Positions 23,962-32,564 of a stretch of DNA of 41,341 nucleotides are shown here, in pieces (the stretch's first letter is position 1; the number at the start of each line of letters is the position of its first letter). The notes beneath the pieces are model-generated. The model searched no databases and was not told the origin of the DNA. It saw nothing but the letters and a program-made list of their open reading frames with translations. The stretch is taken from assembly GCA_946624005.1 (NCBI GenBank), contig CAMORS010000017.1:1-41341 (forward strand), read 5' to 3'. This DNA is from an uncultured Prevotella sp. (lineage in GTDB: Bacteria > Bacteroidota > Bacteroidia > Bacteroidales > Bacteroidaceae). The position numbers and the translations under genes were made by a program.

Positions 23962-24384
23962 CTACTTCCTTCCGAAGTCGGCAGGTATCTCACCCCATTG
24001 TGCTGTTTCCCACTTGAGAACCGGCACCCTGACGGCATGGGTGCGAAGCCATGTCTCGGCCCTGCGGATAATCTGATAGAGCGGCTCAGTCTGTTCGTTG
24101 CGTTCCAGCTTAGTCTTGCATTGCTTCTTCTTCACCCACAGGATGGCGTTGTAAGAGTCGGAATAGACCACGCGGTCAGTGATTCCCTCTCGTTCCATCA
24201 GTGCCAAGGCATGGACGATGGCGAGGAACTCGCCGATGTTGTTCGTGCCATACATCGGTCCGAAATGGAATATCCGTTGGCGCGTCTGCAGGTCGACGCC
24301 CTGATATTCCATCATGCCGGGGTTGCCCGAGCAGGCAGCATCGACCACCCACGCCCTTTCTTGCGGTACTACCTTCTGATCCAT
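23962..24384 (-). CDS. rnhA: Ribonuclease HI
   Basis: 140 residues with the RNase H active site: Asp 15 (VVDAACSGNPG), Glu 52 (NNIGEFLAI) and Asp 76 (YSDSYNAI), and a late Asp in PADFGRK at the C-terminus. It cleaves RNA in RNA-DNA hybrids. The sequence resembles the Bacteroidetes RNase HI form rather than E. coli RnhA. Its ATG lies inside the end of the PNGase F-like gene (16-base overlap in another frame), so it is probably translated from the argS transcript. Confidence 0.9.
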   Translation of the reverse strand: MDQKVVPQERAWVVDAACSGNPGMMEYQGVDLQTRQRIFHFGPMYGTNNIGEFLAIVHALALMEREGITDRVVYSDSYNAILWVKKKQCKTKLERNEQTEPLYQIIRRAETWLRTHAVRVPVLKWETAQWGEIPADFGRK

Positions 24385-25760
24385 ACTTTACGAGTAGAGA
24401 TAATACCGTTCTCCAATTCGACGTTGACGAGATAGCAACCATTGGCTATTTCCGAGATGTCGACGACAGACTGACTGCCCGTTCGACGGTAGAGACGCCC
24501 CTGCAGATCGTACAGTTCGATGCCCACTATCTCATCTTGGGCTGTAACCTGCAGCTGCGAACCGCTGACGGAGATACTGACCATACCACTACGCTCACCC
24601 ATCGTCGGACGGTCGATGCCGACATGCAGCCGGCCTTCGGTAAGGCCCTGGAAGAACATCGACACGGGGATGTCGCCCTGCTGATCGACAAACTCAGCCT
24701 CGGGAACGCTGATGCGCACCTTGTGCCGGCCTTTCCGGAAGGCACCGAGGCGGATGATGCGGTTGTCGATGACATCGCCCGGACACCAGTTGCTGAACGA
24801 CTGCCACTCTTCGTCGCTCATCGCCGACCAGCCATAGATGCCGTTGCCCTGTGTGTTGTACTTGCGGAACGGCTCGCACGATGTGCGGCCCGGCTTGTAG
24901 GTGAGCATCAGCTGGTCGTCGACGTAGATGTAGTGCCATCGGCGGTTGTACTCCTCGCCGCCTTCGTTGGCTCCGTGATTGGAGGTGACGACTACGAGAT
25001 GGGCATCGCTGACATCCTCCGGCACATCGAACGTATATGTCTTTGTGGTCTTGCCGATGGTGTCAGTGCCCAGCGCGCTGTAGTTGTTCAGGTTGTGACC
25101 TTTATACTCCGGCTTCTTCATCACGATGGGCACCAAGATGTTGGGTGATGGGTGATGGGTAGTGGTTGTTGGGTGTTGGGTGATGAGATCCAGTGTCCCT
25201 TTGAACACGTCGCTGCGATTCCTGCATCCCAGCACTTGCTGCTGGGCGGCGTAAGGCACGCCGAAGAGTTCCAGCTCCATCCACAGGTCGAAGTCGTCGC
25301 GCCACTTCGTGTCGCGCAGGATATGGCTGACATAGTGGATATTGTAGGCGTAAGGCACCTCTTTTGGATTCCTGTTCTTGTTCATGAAAGGAGTGATGAA
25401 GCGTCCCAGCTCGATGCGAGTCGTCTCGAAGGGGTCGTAGGTCGTTGCGCCCTTCGGGACGAACGCGAGGTTGACGTTGCCGATGCGGTCGTAGTTGTCG
25501 CAGCAGGCACGCACGGTGACGTTCATCCACAGGCTGTCGCCGATGAGCGAGAGTTGCTCGTCGGTCAGCCGGACGGCATAGAGCGAAGTGCTGTGTCGGA
25601 GTATGCCGTCCTGAAGGTCTTTGTCGGGATTGTTCTCAAACTGATAACCATCGTAGAAGGTCACGGCATCGAACAGACGCAGCGTGTCCCTCTCTTGCGC
25701 CGCGGCCTGCCAACCACTCACAGCCAGCAGGGCAGCCATACAACACAAACACTTTCTCAT
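24369..25760 (-). CDS. Secreted PNGase F-like peptide:N-glycosidase
   Basis: 463 residues with signal peptide MRKCLCCMAALLAVSGWQAAAQ. PNGase F removes N-linked glycans by hydrolysing the glycosyl-Asn amide. The two-domain core of Elizabethkingia PNGase F is recognisable: DNYDRIGNVNLAFV around residue 91 aligns with the segment holding catalytic Asp60, followed by RIELGRFITPFM. ELELFG near 162 corresponds to the Glu118 region, and GGEEYNRRWHYIYV near 270 to the Glu206 region. SNWCPGDVIDNRIIRLG also matches. A C-terminal IELYDLQGRLYRR...STRKVWIRR sorting-type tail follows. An insert ITQHPTTTTHHPSPN at 193-207 comes from a DNA repeat. It lies 19 bases after argS and overlaps the RNase HI start. 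Confidence 0.88.
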   Translation of the reverse strand: MRKCLCCMAALLAVSGWQAAAQERDTLRLFDAVTFYDGYQFENNPDKDLQDGILRHSTSLYAVRLTDEQLSLIGDSLWMNVTVRACCDNYDRIGNVNLAFVPKGATTYDPFETTRIELGRFITPFMNKNRNPKEVPYAYNIHYVSHILRDTKWRDDFDLWMELELFGVPYAAQQQVLGCRNRSDVFKGTLDLITQHPTTTTHHPSPNILVPIVMKKPEYKGHNLNNYSALGTDTIGKTTKTYTFDVPEDVSDAHLVVVTSNHGANEGGEEYNRRWHYIYVDDQLMLTYKPGRTSCEPFRKYNTQGNGIYGWSAMSDEEWQSFSNWCPGDVIDNRIIRLGAFRKGRHKVRISVPEAEFVDQQGDIPVSMFFQGLTEGRLHVGIDRPTMGERSGMVSISVSGSQLQVTAQDEIVGIELYDLQGRLYRRTGSQSVVDISEIANGCYLVNVELENGIISTRKVWIRR

Positions 25761-25779
25761 TATTTCAATTCTTCATTAA

Positions 25780-27591
25780 CTACATCCTCTCAGGCACCTC
25801 GATGCCGAGCAGGCACATGCCGTTCTTGATAATCTTGGCCACATTCTTGGCAATGAGCAGTCGAGTCTGCTTGGTCAGCTCGTCGTCGGCGTTGAGCACC
25901 GAGTAGTCGTGATACCACTGGTTGAACTCCTTCGTCAGTTCGTAGCAATAGTTGGCGATACCACTGGGCGAATAGTCCTTGCCGGCCTGTTCGACGGCGG
26001 CAGCATAGGCATTCATCTTCTGGATGAGCGCCACCTCCTTCTCGTTGAGCGTCATAGCAGAAGCGGCACCGTTGAACTCCTGGATTCCCTGCTCGGCAGC
26101 CTTCCTCATGATGCTCTTGATGCGGGCATGCGTATACTGGATGAAGGGACCGGTGTTGCCGTTGAAGTCGATCGACTCCTCGGGGTTGAAGAGCATGTTC
26201 TTACGGGCATCCACCTTGAGGATGAAATATTTCAGGGCTCCCAGGCCCACGATGCGGGCTATCTCCTGGCGCTCCTCTTCGGTGAGGTCGGCATTCTTCC
26301 CAGCCTCGTCGGCAGTGCGGCGCGCGTCGCTGATCATCAGTTCAATCAGGTCGTCGGCATCCACCACCGTTCCCTCGCGGCTCTTCATCTTGCCGTTGGG
26401 AAGTTCGACCATACCGTAGGAGAAGTGTACGAGATCGCGTCCCCACTTGAATCCGAGGCGGTCGAGCAGGATGCTGAGCACCTGGAAGTGGTAGTTCTGC
26501 TCATTGCCCACGACGTAGATCATCTTGTCGATGGGATAGTCGGTGAAACGCATCTGCGCCGTGCCGATGTCCTGTGTGATATAGACGCTCGTGCCGTCGC
26601 TGCGCAGCAGAATCTTCTTGTCCAGTCCCTCGTCGGTGAGGTCGGCCCAGACAGAGTTGTCGTCGTGACGTTCGAAGACGCCCTTCTCCAGTCCTTCCAA
26701 CACCTTGGCCTTGCCTTTCAGATAGGTCTGGCTCTCGTAGTAGATCTTGTCGAAGCCCACACCGAGCTTCTGGTAGGTCTCGTCGAAACCGGCATACACC
26801 CACGAGTTCATCTTCTCCCACAAGGCACGCACCTCAGGGTCGCCCTGCTCCCACTTGACGAGCATGGCATGAGCCTCCTGGATGAGCGGAGCCTCGGCCT
26901 TGGCTTTCTCCTCGGCTTTCTCGTCGTCCATACCTTCGGCAACGAACTTTGCCTTCAGCTCCTTCACCTCCTCGCGATAGTGCTTGTCGAAGGCCACGTA
27001 GTAGTCGCCGATGAGGTGGTCGCCCTTCTTGCCCGACGACTCGGGTGTCTCGCCGTTGCCCCACTTCTGCCAGGCGAGCATCGACTTGCAGATGTGGATG
27101 CCGCGGTCGTTGACGATGTTGGTCTTCACCACGCGGTTGCCGTTGGCCTGCAGAATCTGAGCCAGCGACCAGCCGAGCAGGTTGTTGCGTACATGGCCCA
27201 GATGGAGCGGTTTGTTGGTGTTGGGCGACGAATACTCCACCATCACCAGTGGTGAGGCATCGGTGGCCTGACGCTCGCCGAAGTGTTCGTCGGCATCAAT
27301 CTTGAGCAGCATGTCGGCCCACGATGTCTGCGACAGCACCAGGTTGAGGAATCCGCCGACGGCATTGAAGCGGTCGACGACACCGCAGTTCTCCACGAGC
27401 CACTGCCCTATCTCCTGAGCCGTGAGGTCGGGCTTCTTGCGCGACATCTTCAGGAAGGGGAACACCACGACGGTGAGGTTGCCCTCGAAGCCGGCTTTCG
27501 TCTTCTGCAACTGTACCATACTCTCGGGCACGTCTTGCCCGTACAACTCACTGACAGCCTTGACGACTGCGCTGATCAACTGCTTTTCCAT
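25780..27591 (-). CDS. argS: Arginyl-tRNA synthetase
   Basis: 603 residues, a class I synthetase charging tRNA-Arg. The HIGH motif appears as HLGHVRNNLLG in the first quarter and the KMSKS region as KMKSREGT near the middle. The N-terminal additional domain and the C-terminal anticodon-binding all-alpha domain are both present, ending NVAKIIKNGMCLLGIEVPERM. It is normal in length and motif. The PNGase F-like gene follows after 19 bases, an unusual partner for a tRNA synthetase. A 91-base gap separates it from the upstream kinase gene, with no clear promoter in it. Confidence 0.97.
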   Translation of the reverse strand: MEKQLISAVVKAVSELYGQDVPESMVQLQKTKAGFEGNLTVVVFPFLKMSRKKPDLTAQEIGQWLVENCGVVDRFNAVGGFLNLVLSQTSWADMLLKIDADEHFGERQATDASPLVMVEYSSPNTNKPLHLGHVRNNLLGWSLAQILQANGNRVVKTNIVNDRGIHICKSMLAWQKWGNGETPESSGKKGDHLIGDYYVAFDKHYREEVKELKAKFVAEGMDDEKAEEKAKAEAPLIQEAHAMLVKWEQGDPEVRALWEKMNSWVYAGFDETYQKLGVGFDKIYYESQTYLKGKAKVLEGLEKGVFERHDDNSVWADLTDEGLDKKILLRSDGTSVYITQDIGTAQMRFTDYPIDKMIYVVGNEQNYHFQVLSILLDRLGFKWGRDLVHFSYGMVELPNGKMKSREGTVVDADDLIELMISDARRTADEAGKNADLTEEERQEIARIVGLGALKYFILKVDARKNMLFNPEESIDFNGNTGPFIQYTHARIKSIMRKAAEQGIQEFNGAASAMTLNEKEVALIQKMNAYAAAVEQAGKDYSPSGIANYCYELTKEFNQWYHDYSVLNADDELTKQTRLLIAKNVAKIIKNGMCLLGIEVPERM

Positions 27592-27682
27592 TATTTCTTC
27601 TGCTATTTTATTATTTCTATTCCGTGTTCAGTCCGCTGCCATAAACATCTCCGTAGCCGTCCGCAGCTTGAACGACCGAAGC

Positions 27683-28516
27683 TCAGATGAGGTTGAGGAA
27701 GTGCTCTACGGGTATTCCGCGGTTCTTGTCGCTATTGTCCTTGTTGGCATCGATAAGCCGCGACAGCGAGTCCATCGCCCGCCGCGTAGCCTGCTTCAGC
27801 GGCACGCCGTTCATCAGATGACCGATGAGGATGGCCGAGAACATATCGCCCGTGCCGGGAAAGTGGACGGGTATCTCGGTATAGGGCAGCAGGAAATACT
27901 CCTGCGTCGCCTCGTTGTAGCCAGCCACAGCATGGTGGCGCACACCCTTCTCGTCGCTGACGAGCATGCTTGTGATGAGCGCCGAGCGGGTGCCGATGGT
28001 GCGCAGCTTGTCGATAAGCTGCCGGGCCTCGTCCCATGTGACACCCTCGGGTCGGTATGCCGACTCCGTCAGGTAGGCTGCCTCCGTATAGTTAGGGAAG
28101 ATGAGGCTGGCCACAGCTATCATCTCGCGCATGCACTGAACCCGGTCGGCCGTCACACCGTTGTAGAGCTTCCCCTCGTCGCCCATGATAGGGTCTACAT
28201 AGATGGGCGTGCCATGGGCGGCCTGTTCGCGGCAATAGTCGGCCACCATCTTGGCTTGCCGTTCAGAGCAGATGAACCCCGTAGCGATGGCATCGAACGT
28301 GAAGCCAAGCTCCTTCCACACGGGGAAGACACCCTCCATATAGTCGGTCGTCTCCAGGATGTTGAACTTGCCGTAGTCGAGCGTGTTCGATACGAGCGCC
28401 GTAGGCAGGTTGTACACGGGCAGCCCCATATACGAGAGGATGGGCAGCATGGCCGCTGTGGCCACCTTGCCGTAGCCTGCCAGGTCGTTGATAAGGAGTA
28501 TCTGTTTCTGATTCAT
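27683..28516 (-). CDS. pdxY: PfkB-type pyridoxal/pyridoxamine kinase
   Basis: 277 residues from ATG 28516 (MNQKQILLINDLAGYGKVA). The ribokinase-type fold is indicated by the early glycine pair LAGYGK, the substrate-binding VDPIMGDEGKLY, and the catalytic-loop segment FPGTGDMFSAILIGHLM, whose Asp is the expected base. This matches the PdxY/PdxK group that phosphorylates vitamin B6 vitamers to maintain pyridoxal phosphate. Longer in-frame starts upstream run through the promoter at 28533-28563, so the 28516 start is favoured. The 5' leader would be about 10 bases. The gene symbol is by family and could equally be pdxK. Confidence 0.9.
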   Translation of the reverse strand: MNQKQILLINDLAGYGKVATAAMLPILSYMGLPVYNLPTALVSNTLDYGKFNILETTDYMEGVFPVWKELGFTFDAIATGFICSERQAKMVADYCREQAAHGTPIYVDPIMGDEGKLYNGVTADRVQCMREMIAVASLIFPNYTEAAYLTESAYRPEGVTWDEARQLIDKLRTIGTRSALITSMLVSDEKGVRHHAVAGYNEATQEYFLLPYTEIPVHFPGTGDMFSAILIGHLMNGVPLKQATRRAMDSLSRLIDANKDNSDKNRGIPVEHFLNLI

Positions 28517-28532
28517 ATCCGCATTTTGGCTG

Positions 28533-28563
28533 CAAAGGTACGAATAAGTGAGAACAATACAAA
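28533..28563 (-). promoter_or_regulatory. Promoter of the kinase gene, third copy of the cassette
   Basis: Minus strand TTTTG, 19 bases, TACCTTTG (28540-28533). CTTATTCGTACCTTTGC is identical to the prmC promoter, and an A/T-rich inverted repeat (AAAATGAAA/TTTCATTTT) sits just upstream, the same layout as the metK and prmC promoters. Confidence 0.78.
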
Positions 28564-28661
28564 ATGAAAGAAATTTTTTTTTCATTTTTATTGTCGAACG
28601 GAAGTATAGACGAAAGTACATTGCAAGTTGTTTTGCGTTACAATTTGCCGCATATCGCGAC

Positions 28662-28749
28662 ACTACATTAATAAAGTAGTCATACTACATTAATAAAGTA
28701 GTCACACTACATTAATAATGTAGTCGCACTACATTAATAACGTAGTATC
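28662..28749 (-). repeat. Four-unit 22-base palindromic repeat array 2
   Basis: Units begin at 28662, 28684, 28706 and 28728 on the plus strand, each ACTACATTAATAAnGTAGT plus three variable bases. The unit is the reverse complement of that in array 1 (13206-13293), so the arrays are in opposite orientation. Flanking words are CAATTTGCCGC on the left and GTTTGCCGCAAATTGC on the right. The array lies in the 413-base divergent region between the kinase gene and the LRR gene. Confidence 0.92.
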
Positions 28750-28842
28750 GGAGTTTGCCGCAAATTGCATCGCCATTTGCCACGGCCGACATCATGATTT
28801 GCCGCAAATTGAACATAAAAGCGAAAAAAAACGCGAAAATTG

Positions 28843-28873
28843 TTGACTGTTTCAGAAAAATTGTTTATATTTG
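28843..28873 (+). promoter_or_regulatory. Promoter of the BspA-like LRR gene
   Basis: TTG (28843-28845), 20 bases, TATATTTG (28866-28873). The ATG follows about 57 bases later. Confidence 0.72.
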
Positions 28874-28929
28874 CACCGCTAACGTGTGTATTATATATAA
28901 TAAGGTATCAACTCTAAACAGCTAACGAT

Positions 28930-31900
28930 ATGAAAAGATTGACGCAAACAATGCTCGCCTTAGTGGCCATGCTGCTATGCGCGACACATGCCAACGCCCA
29001 ACAGGTGACCTACCAAGGCGTGGTGTACCAGATCCTGAACACCACCGACTGTGCCATCGTCGGACTTGCCAGCAGCAACAAAGATGCCACGGAGCTGGTA
29101 TTCAACGGCGACGGCATCCCCGATGGCGGCGACTCCTACTCGCGAAAGATTACACAGGTGAACATCCAGGCCTTCGACAGCAAGAGCCTGAAGAAGGTGG
29201 ACATGTCGAAGCTCACCGAGCTGCGCAAGTTCGACCATAACTGCTTCAGGAACTGTAAGGACCTGACGGAGGTCATCCTGCCTGAAGGACTGACCAATCT
29301 GGGTGTCAGCACCTTCGACGGCTGCTCAAGCCTGGCAGAAATCACGCTGCCCTCGACGCTGAAGACCATCGGCAGCTACGACTTCAAAGGCACGGCCATC
29401 AAAGAGCTGACCATCCCGTCGAGCGTGACCTATGTGGGCCGTGAGATTTTCGGCTTCTGGGACAACCTCCAGCGTGTCAACATGGAGAACCCCGTTCCGC
29501 CGACAGGGTTCGACAATGAGGCTTTTTACGAGGCGCTGCACCGCCGCCCCGAACTGGTGCTCTTCGTGCCTTCCGAGGAGGCTGTTGCCGACTACAAAGC
29601 CAGCGAGTGGTGGGGCTCGCGCTTCACGAACATCAAGTGCGACGACCTGGGCGACGAGTTCAACTACGGACACTTCCGCTATAGGCTCAACGAATACGCC
29701 GGCACGCGCTATGTCGAGATTATCGGCGTGGCCGACGACAACGGTTTGGAATACGACTGGATGCTCGACATGGACGGCGTGCAGTACGACGGCCGCATCT
29801 ATCCTGTGTGGTATATAACGACGGAATCATGCCAAGACTATCGCTGGGAGGAACTCGACCTGAACCGTAACATGTTCCAGGAACTGAAGTCCATCGGCGT
29901 GAAGGCCTTCTACGGCAACACTACCATCAAGAGCGTGAAGCTGCCCGACAACGTCTGGTGGATTGGCGAGAGTGCCTTCGCGTGGTGTTCCAACTTAGAG
30001 GAACTGGAGCTTCCCAACTATCTCGAGCAGATCAACAATGAAGCGTTCCGGCGCTGTACCAGCCTGAAGGCTGTGGAGTTCCACCCGGGCATCAAGAAGA
30101 TCAAGGAGCGTGCCTTCGACGAGTGCTGGGCGCTGCAAGGCGTCATACTGCCGAACAGTCTGGAAGAGGTGGGCTACCGCGCCTTCGCCGAATCGGGCCT
30201 CGAGTGGATTGTGCTGCCACCCGACGTGGCGATGGGTTGGGAGAGCCTGCTCTCGTGCAACAAGCTCAAGTATGTCTTCCCCATGTACAGCGACCCGACA
30301 GCCACCACGTCGGCGAAGAATATCTTCTTCATGAAAGACAACCCCGGCAAGCTCGATGCCACCGTGTTCGTGCCGACGGGCAAGCTCAGTGCCTACCAGT
30401 CGTCCGACTGGGGCAGCGTCTTCAGCGACATCCGCGACAACACGGAGGGCATGGTCTACGACAACGACACCATCACCATGCGATTGGACGAAGACATCCA
30501 GTGGCAATTGTACTACGGCGGAATACCGCAGTGCAGTCTCTATCCCGCCGAGGCCAGCATCACAGGCATGTCGGAGAACTGCCCGACCGGCGACATCGAG
30601 CTGACCGGCTATGCCGACTGGTATAAGAAGGGCATGAAGTTCTTGGGCCCGTTCGCGATTGTACCCACGAAGATTGCACCGCGGGCCTTCAAAGACAACA
30701 AGAAGCTCACCCACATCGACCTGAGCGAAATGTACTATTATCTCGAAATCGGCTATCAGGCTTTCGCCGGCTGTAGCAACCTGCGCTCCATCGGCAAAGA
30801 TGGTTATGCAACCTGTGCCATCAGCATCGGCGACGAGGCTTTCATGGGCTCCGGCATAGAGAAGATAGAATATTATAGTGAGACTGCCACCATCGGCAAC
30901 AAAGCCTTCGCCAACTGCCCGAACCTGAAAGAAGTAATCTACTACAACTACAGTAGCAGTACGACCAACGTCGGAAATGGCGCCTTCGAGAACTGCCCGG
31001 CATTGGAGTGGCTTGAGCTCGGCCGAGAAATGACGTTCGGCTACGATGCCTTCGCCAACTGCACGGGACTGAAGCGCGTCACGTCGTTCGACTACACTCC
31101 CTCGCCCTTCGACGAGAGCGTCTTCAGCGGCGTGGAGAAACAGAGCGTGCCTCTGTTCGTGCCGCCAGGCACCGTCGACACCTACAAGGCCACCGACGGA
31201 TGGAAAGACTTCTTCGGCAACAACATCAAGGACACGAATGCTGGCGAGCTGATTGACGACGGCGTGTTCACCTACGAGATCTACGACGACGGCACTTCTG
31301 TAGACTACGACGGCAATGTGGCTATGATTACTGGTCTGTCGGCCGACATCTCCACGAAGAAGGCCGTGCTGAACAAGTCGTTCATCTCCATGGACGGCCG
31401 CGACTATACCATTGAAGCCATCAACAACAATGCCTTCATGAACCTCGTCTTCGTCGACGAGATGGACTTCTCGGCTGCAGAACACAGCATCGAAGTGGGC
31501 TACCAGGCCTTCTACAACGCCAAGTCGCTGAAGCACGTCAAGTTCAACGAGAAGGCCGGATGGACCATGGGCTACCAGTCATTCGCCGGCGCCACCAACC
31601 TTGAGGACATCGTCATAACCAACGATGTGCAACCGAGTGCATTCTCGGGATGCACCAAGCTGCAGGATGTCGGCTTCACCTCGGGCTGCACCGTCATCGG
31701 CGACTATGCCTTCGCCGACTGTACCGGTCTGAAGAGCCTCACGCTGCCAAAGAGCGACGAACTGACCATCTACAACAATGCTTTCGAGAACAGTGGACTC
31801 CAGTCGCTCAACATCCCCAGCTACAGCTCCTTCTATATCCACGAGGATGCCTTCAACGGCAGCCAGCTGACCAATGTCGTCTCGTACATCGACTGGCCAG

Positions 31901-32193
31901 GAGAGCTGCACAGCGATGCCTTCAACGGCATTCCCGCCGAAGCCACGCTCTCTGTACCCTACGGCACGCAGTATATGTATGAGTACACCACGGGCTGGGA
32001 CCACTTCTACGGGCATATCACTGAGCGCGAATGGGTGGCCACCGACGTTCAGACGGTTGAGACCTCAACTCCCAACGCCCAGCAGCCATCAGCCATCTAC
32101 GACATGCAGGGCGTCCGCCAGAACGACCTGAAGAGGGGCCTGAACATCGTCCGCCAGGCCGACGGCACCACCCGCAAGGTCGTGATTAAGTGA
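28930..32193 (+). CDS. BspA-like leucine-rich repeat surface protein
   Basis: 1087 residues with signal peptide MKRLTQTMLALVAMLLCATHANA, likely cut after ANA. The rest is built of LRR_5-type repeats of the Treponema/BspA kind (for example TIKSVKLPDNVWWIGESAFAWC and LTEVILPEGLTNLG). The repeats fall into four blocks, each closed by a VPxGxxxxYxxxxxW...F..I motif: near 212-236 (LFVPSEEAVADYKASEWW), 478-505, 743-770 and 1007-1035. The end, IYDMQGVRQNDLKRGLNIV...KVVIK, is the same type of C-terminal region found in the C10 peptidases. Related proteins act in adhesion to host or matrix proteins, but no ligand can be read from this sequence. Confidence 0.9.
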   Translation: MKRLTQTMLALVAMLLCATHANAQQVTYQGVVYQILNTTDCAIVGLASSNKDATELVFNGDGIPDGGDSYSRKITQVNIQAFDSKSLKKVDMSKLTELRKFDHNCFRNCKDLTEVILPEGLTNLGVSTFDGCSSLAEITLPSTLKTIGSYDFKGTAIKELTIPSSVTYVGREIFGFWDNLQRVNMENPVPPTGFDNEAFYEALHRRPELVLFVPSEEAVADYKASEWWGSRFTNIKCDDLGDEFNYGHFRYRLNEYAGTRYVEIIGVADDNGLEYDWMLDMDGVQYDGRIYPVWYITTESCQDYRWEELDLNRNMFQELKSIGVKAFYGNTTIKSVKLPDNVWWIGESAFAWCSNLEELELPNYLEQINNEAFRRCTSLKAVEFHPGIKKIKERAFDECWALQGVILPNSLEEVGYRAFAESGLEWIVLPPDVAMGWESLLSCNKLKYVFPMYSDPTATTSAKNIFFMKDNPGKLDATVFVPTGKLSAYQSSDWGSVFSDIRDNTEGMVYDNDTITMRLDEDIQWQLYYGGIPQCSLYPAEASITGMSENCPTGDIELTGYADWYKKGMKFLGPFAIVPTKIAPRAFKDNKKLTHIDLSEMYYYLEIGYQAFAGCSNLRSIGKDGYATCAISIGDEAFMGSGIEKIEYYSETATIGNKAFANCPNLKEVIYYNYSSSTTNVGNGAFENCPALEWLELGREMTFGYDAFANCTGLKRVTSFDYTPSPFDESVFSGVEKQSVPLFVPPGTVDTYKATDGWKDFFGNNIKDTNAGELIDDGVFTYEIYDDGTSVDYDGNVAMITGLSADISTKKAVLNKSFISMDGRDYTIEAINNNAFMNLVFVDEMDFSAAEHSIEVGYQAFYNAKSLKHVKFNEKAGWTMGYQSFAGATNLEDIVITNDVQPSAFSGCTKLQDVGFTSGCTVIGDYAFADCTGLKSLTLPKSDELTIYNNAFENSGLQSLNIPSYSSFYIHEDAFNGSQLTNVVSYIDWPGELHSDAFNGIPAEATLSVPYGTQYMYEYTTGWDHFYGHITEREWVATDVQTVETSTPNAQQPSAIYDMQGVRQNDLKRGLNIVRQADGTTRKVVIK

Positions 32194-32270
32194 GCGAAGA
32201 GCCGAGCTTGCTCGAGCCCTTCCGAACGTGAACGAGCTCGAGCTTCAGCTCAAGGTCGTGATGAAGTGAG
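32176..32270 (+). repeat. Duplicated stop-codon region after the LRR gene
   Basis: AAGGTCGTGATTAAGTGAG at 32176-32194, covering the last codons and stop of the LRR gene, is repeated at 32252-32270 with one base changed. The stretch between is made of GAGCTTGCTCGAGC-type palindromic sequence. Confidence 0.8.
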
Positions 32271-32300
32271 AAAAGATGAAAAAGTAAAAAGACGAAAAGC

Positions 32301-32340
32301 GATGGCCGCACATGTTTTTTGCAGGTGCGGCCATCTTTTT
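32301..32340 (+). terminator. Rho-independent terminator of the LRR gene
   Basis: GATGGCCGCAC (32301-32311) pairs perfectly with GTGCGGCCATC (32325-32335) across a 13-base loop, followed by TTTTT. Confidence 0.9.
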
Positions 32341-32350
32341 CAAAGAAAAA

Positions 32351-32382
32351 TTTGGTTTTCCGCTATAAACATCGTACCTTTG
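32351..32382 (+). promoter_or_regulatory. Promoter of tRNA-Arg
   Basis: TTTG (32351-32354), 20 bases, TACCTTTG (32375-32382), a full consensus match 36 bases before the tRNA. Confidence 0.82.
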
Positions 32383-32417
32383 CACCTGCAAAGTGAAACG
32401 CAATCGTCAATTGCGCC

Positions 32418-32489
32418 GGTCCTATAGTTCAATGGATAGAACAAGTCTCTCCTAAAGATTAGATCCGAGTTCGATTCTCGGTGGGACCA
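32418..32489 (+). tRNA. tRNA-Arg (anticodon CCT)
   Basis: 72 bases fold fully. Acceptor strand GGTCCTA pairs with TGGGACC, D arm is GTTC/GAAC, anticodon stem is AGTCT/AGATT around CTCCTAA with anticodon CCT (reads AGG), and T stem is CCGAG/CTCGG with loop TTCGATT. The discriminator base is A and CCA is not encoded. Confidence 0.95.
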
Positions 32490-32496
32490 CGAAATA

Positions 32497-32546
32497 ATTG
32501 ACAATTGATAATTGAGAATTGACAATTGACAATTGATAATTAAAAA
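32497..32546 (+). repeat. AATTGACAATTGATAATTG low-complexity repeat
   Basis: Repeated ATTGACA / ATTGATA words fill most of the space between tRNA-Arg and the ADP-ribosylglycohydrolase gene. It contains no promoter-like box. Confidence 0.85.
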
Positions 32547-32564
32547 CTCCTAAATCAAAGAAAA

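Noticed and set aside
25909..27255. 448-codon plus-strand frame
   Set aside because: Antisense of argS; no family features.
29995..31536. 513-codon minus-strand frame
   Set aside because: Antisense of the LRR gene; no start context and no motif.
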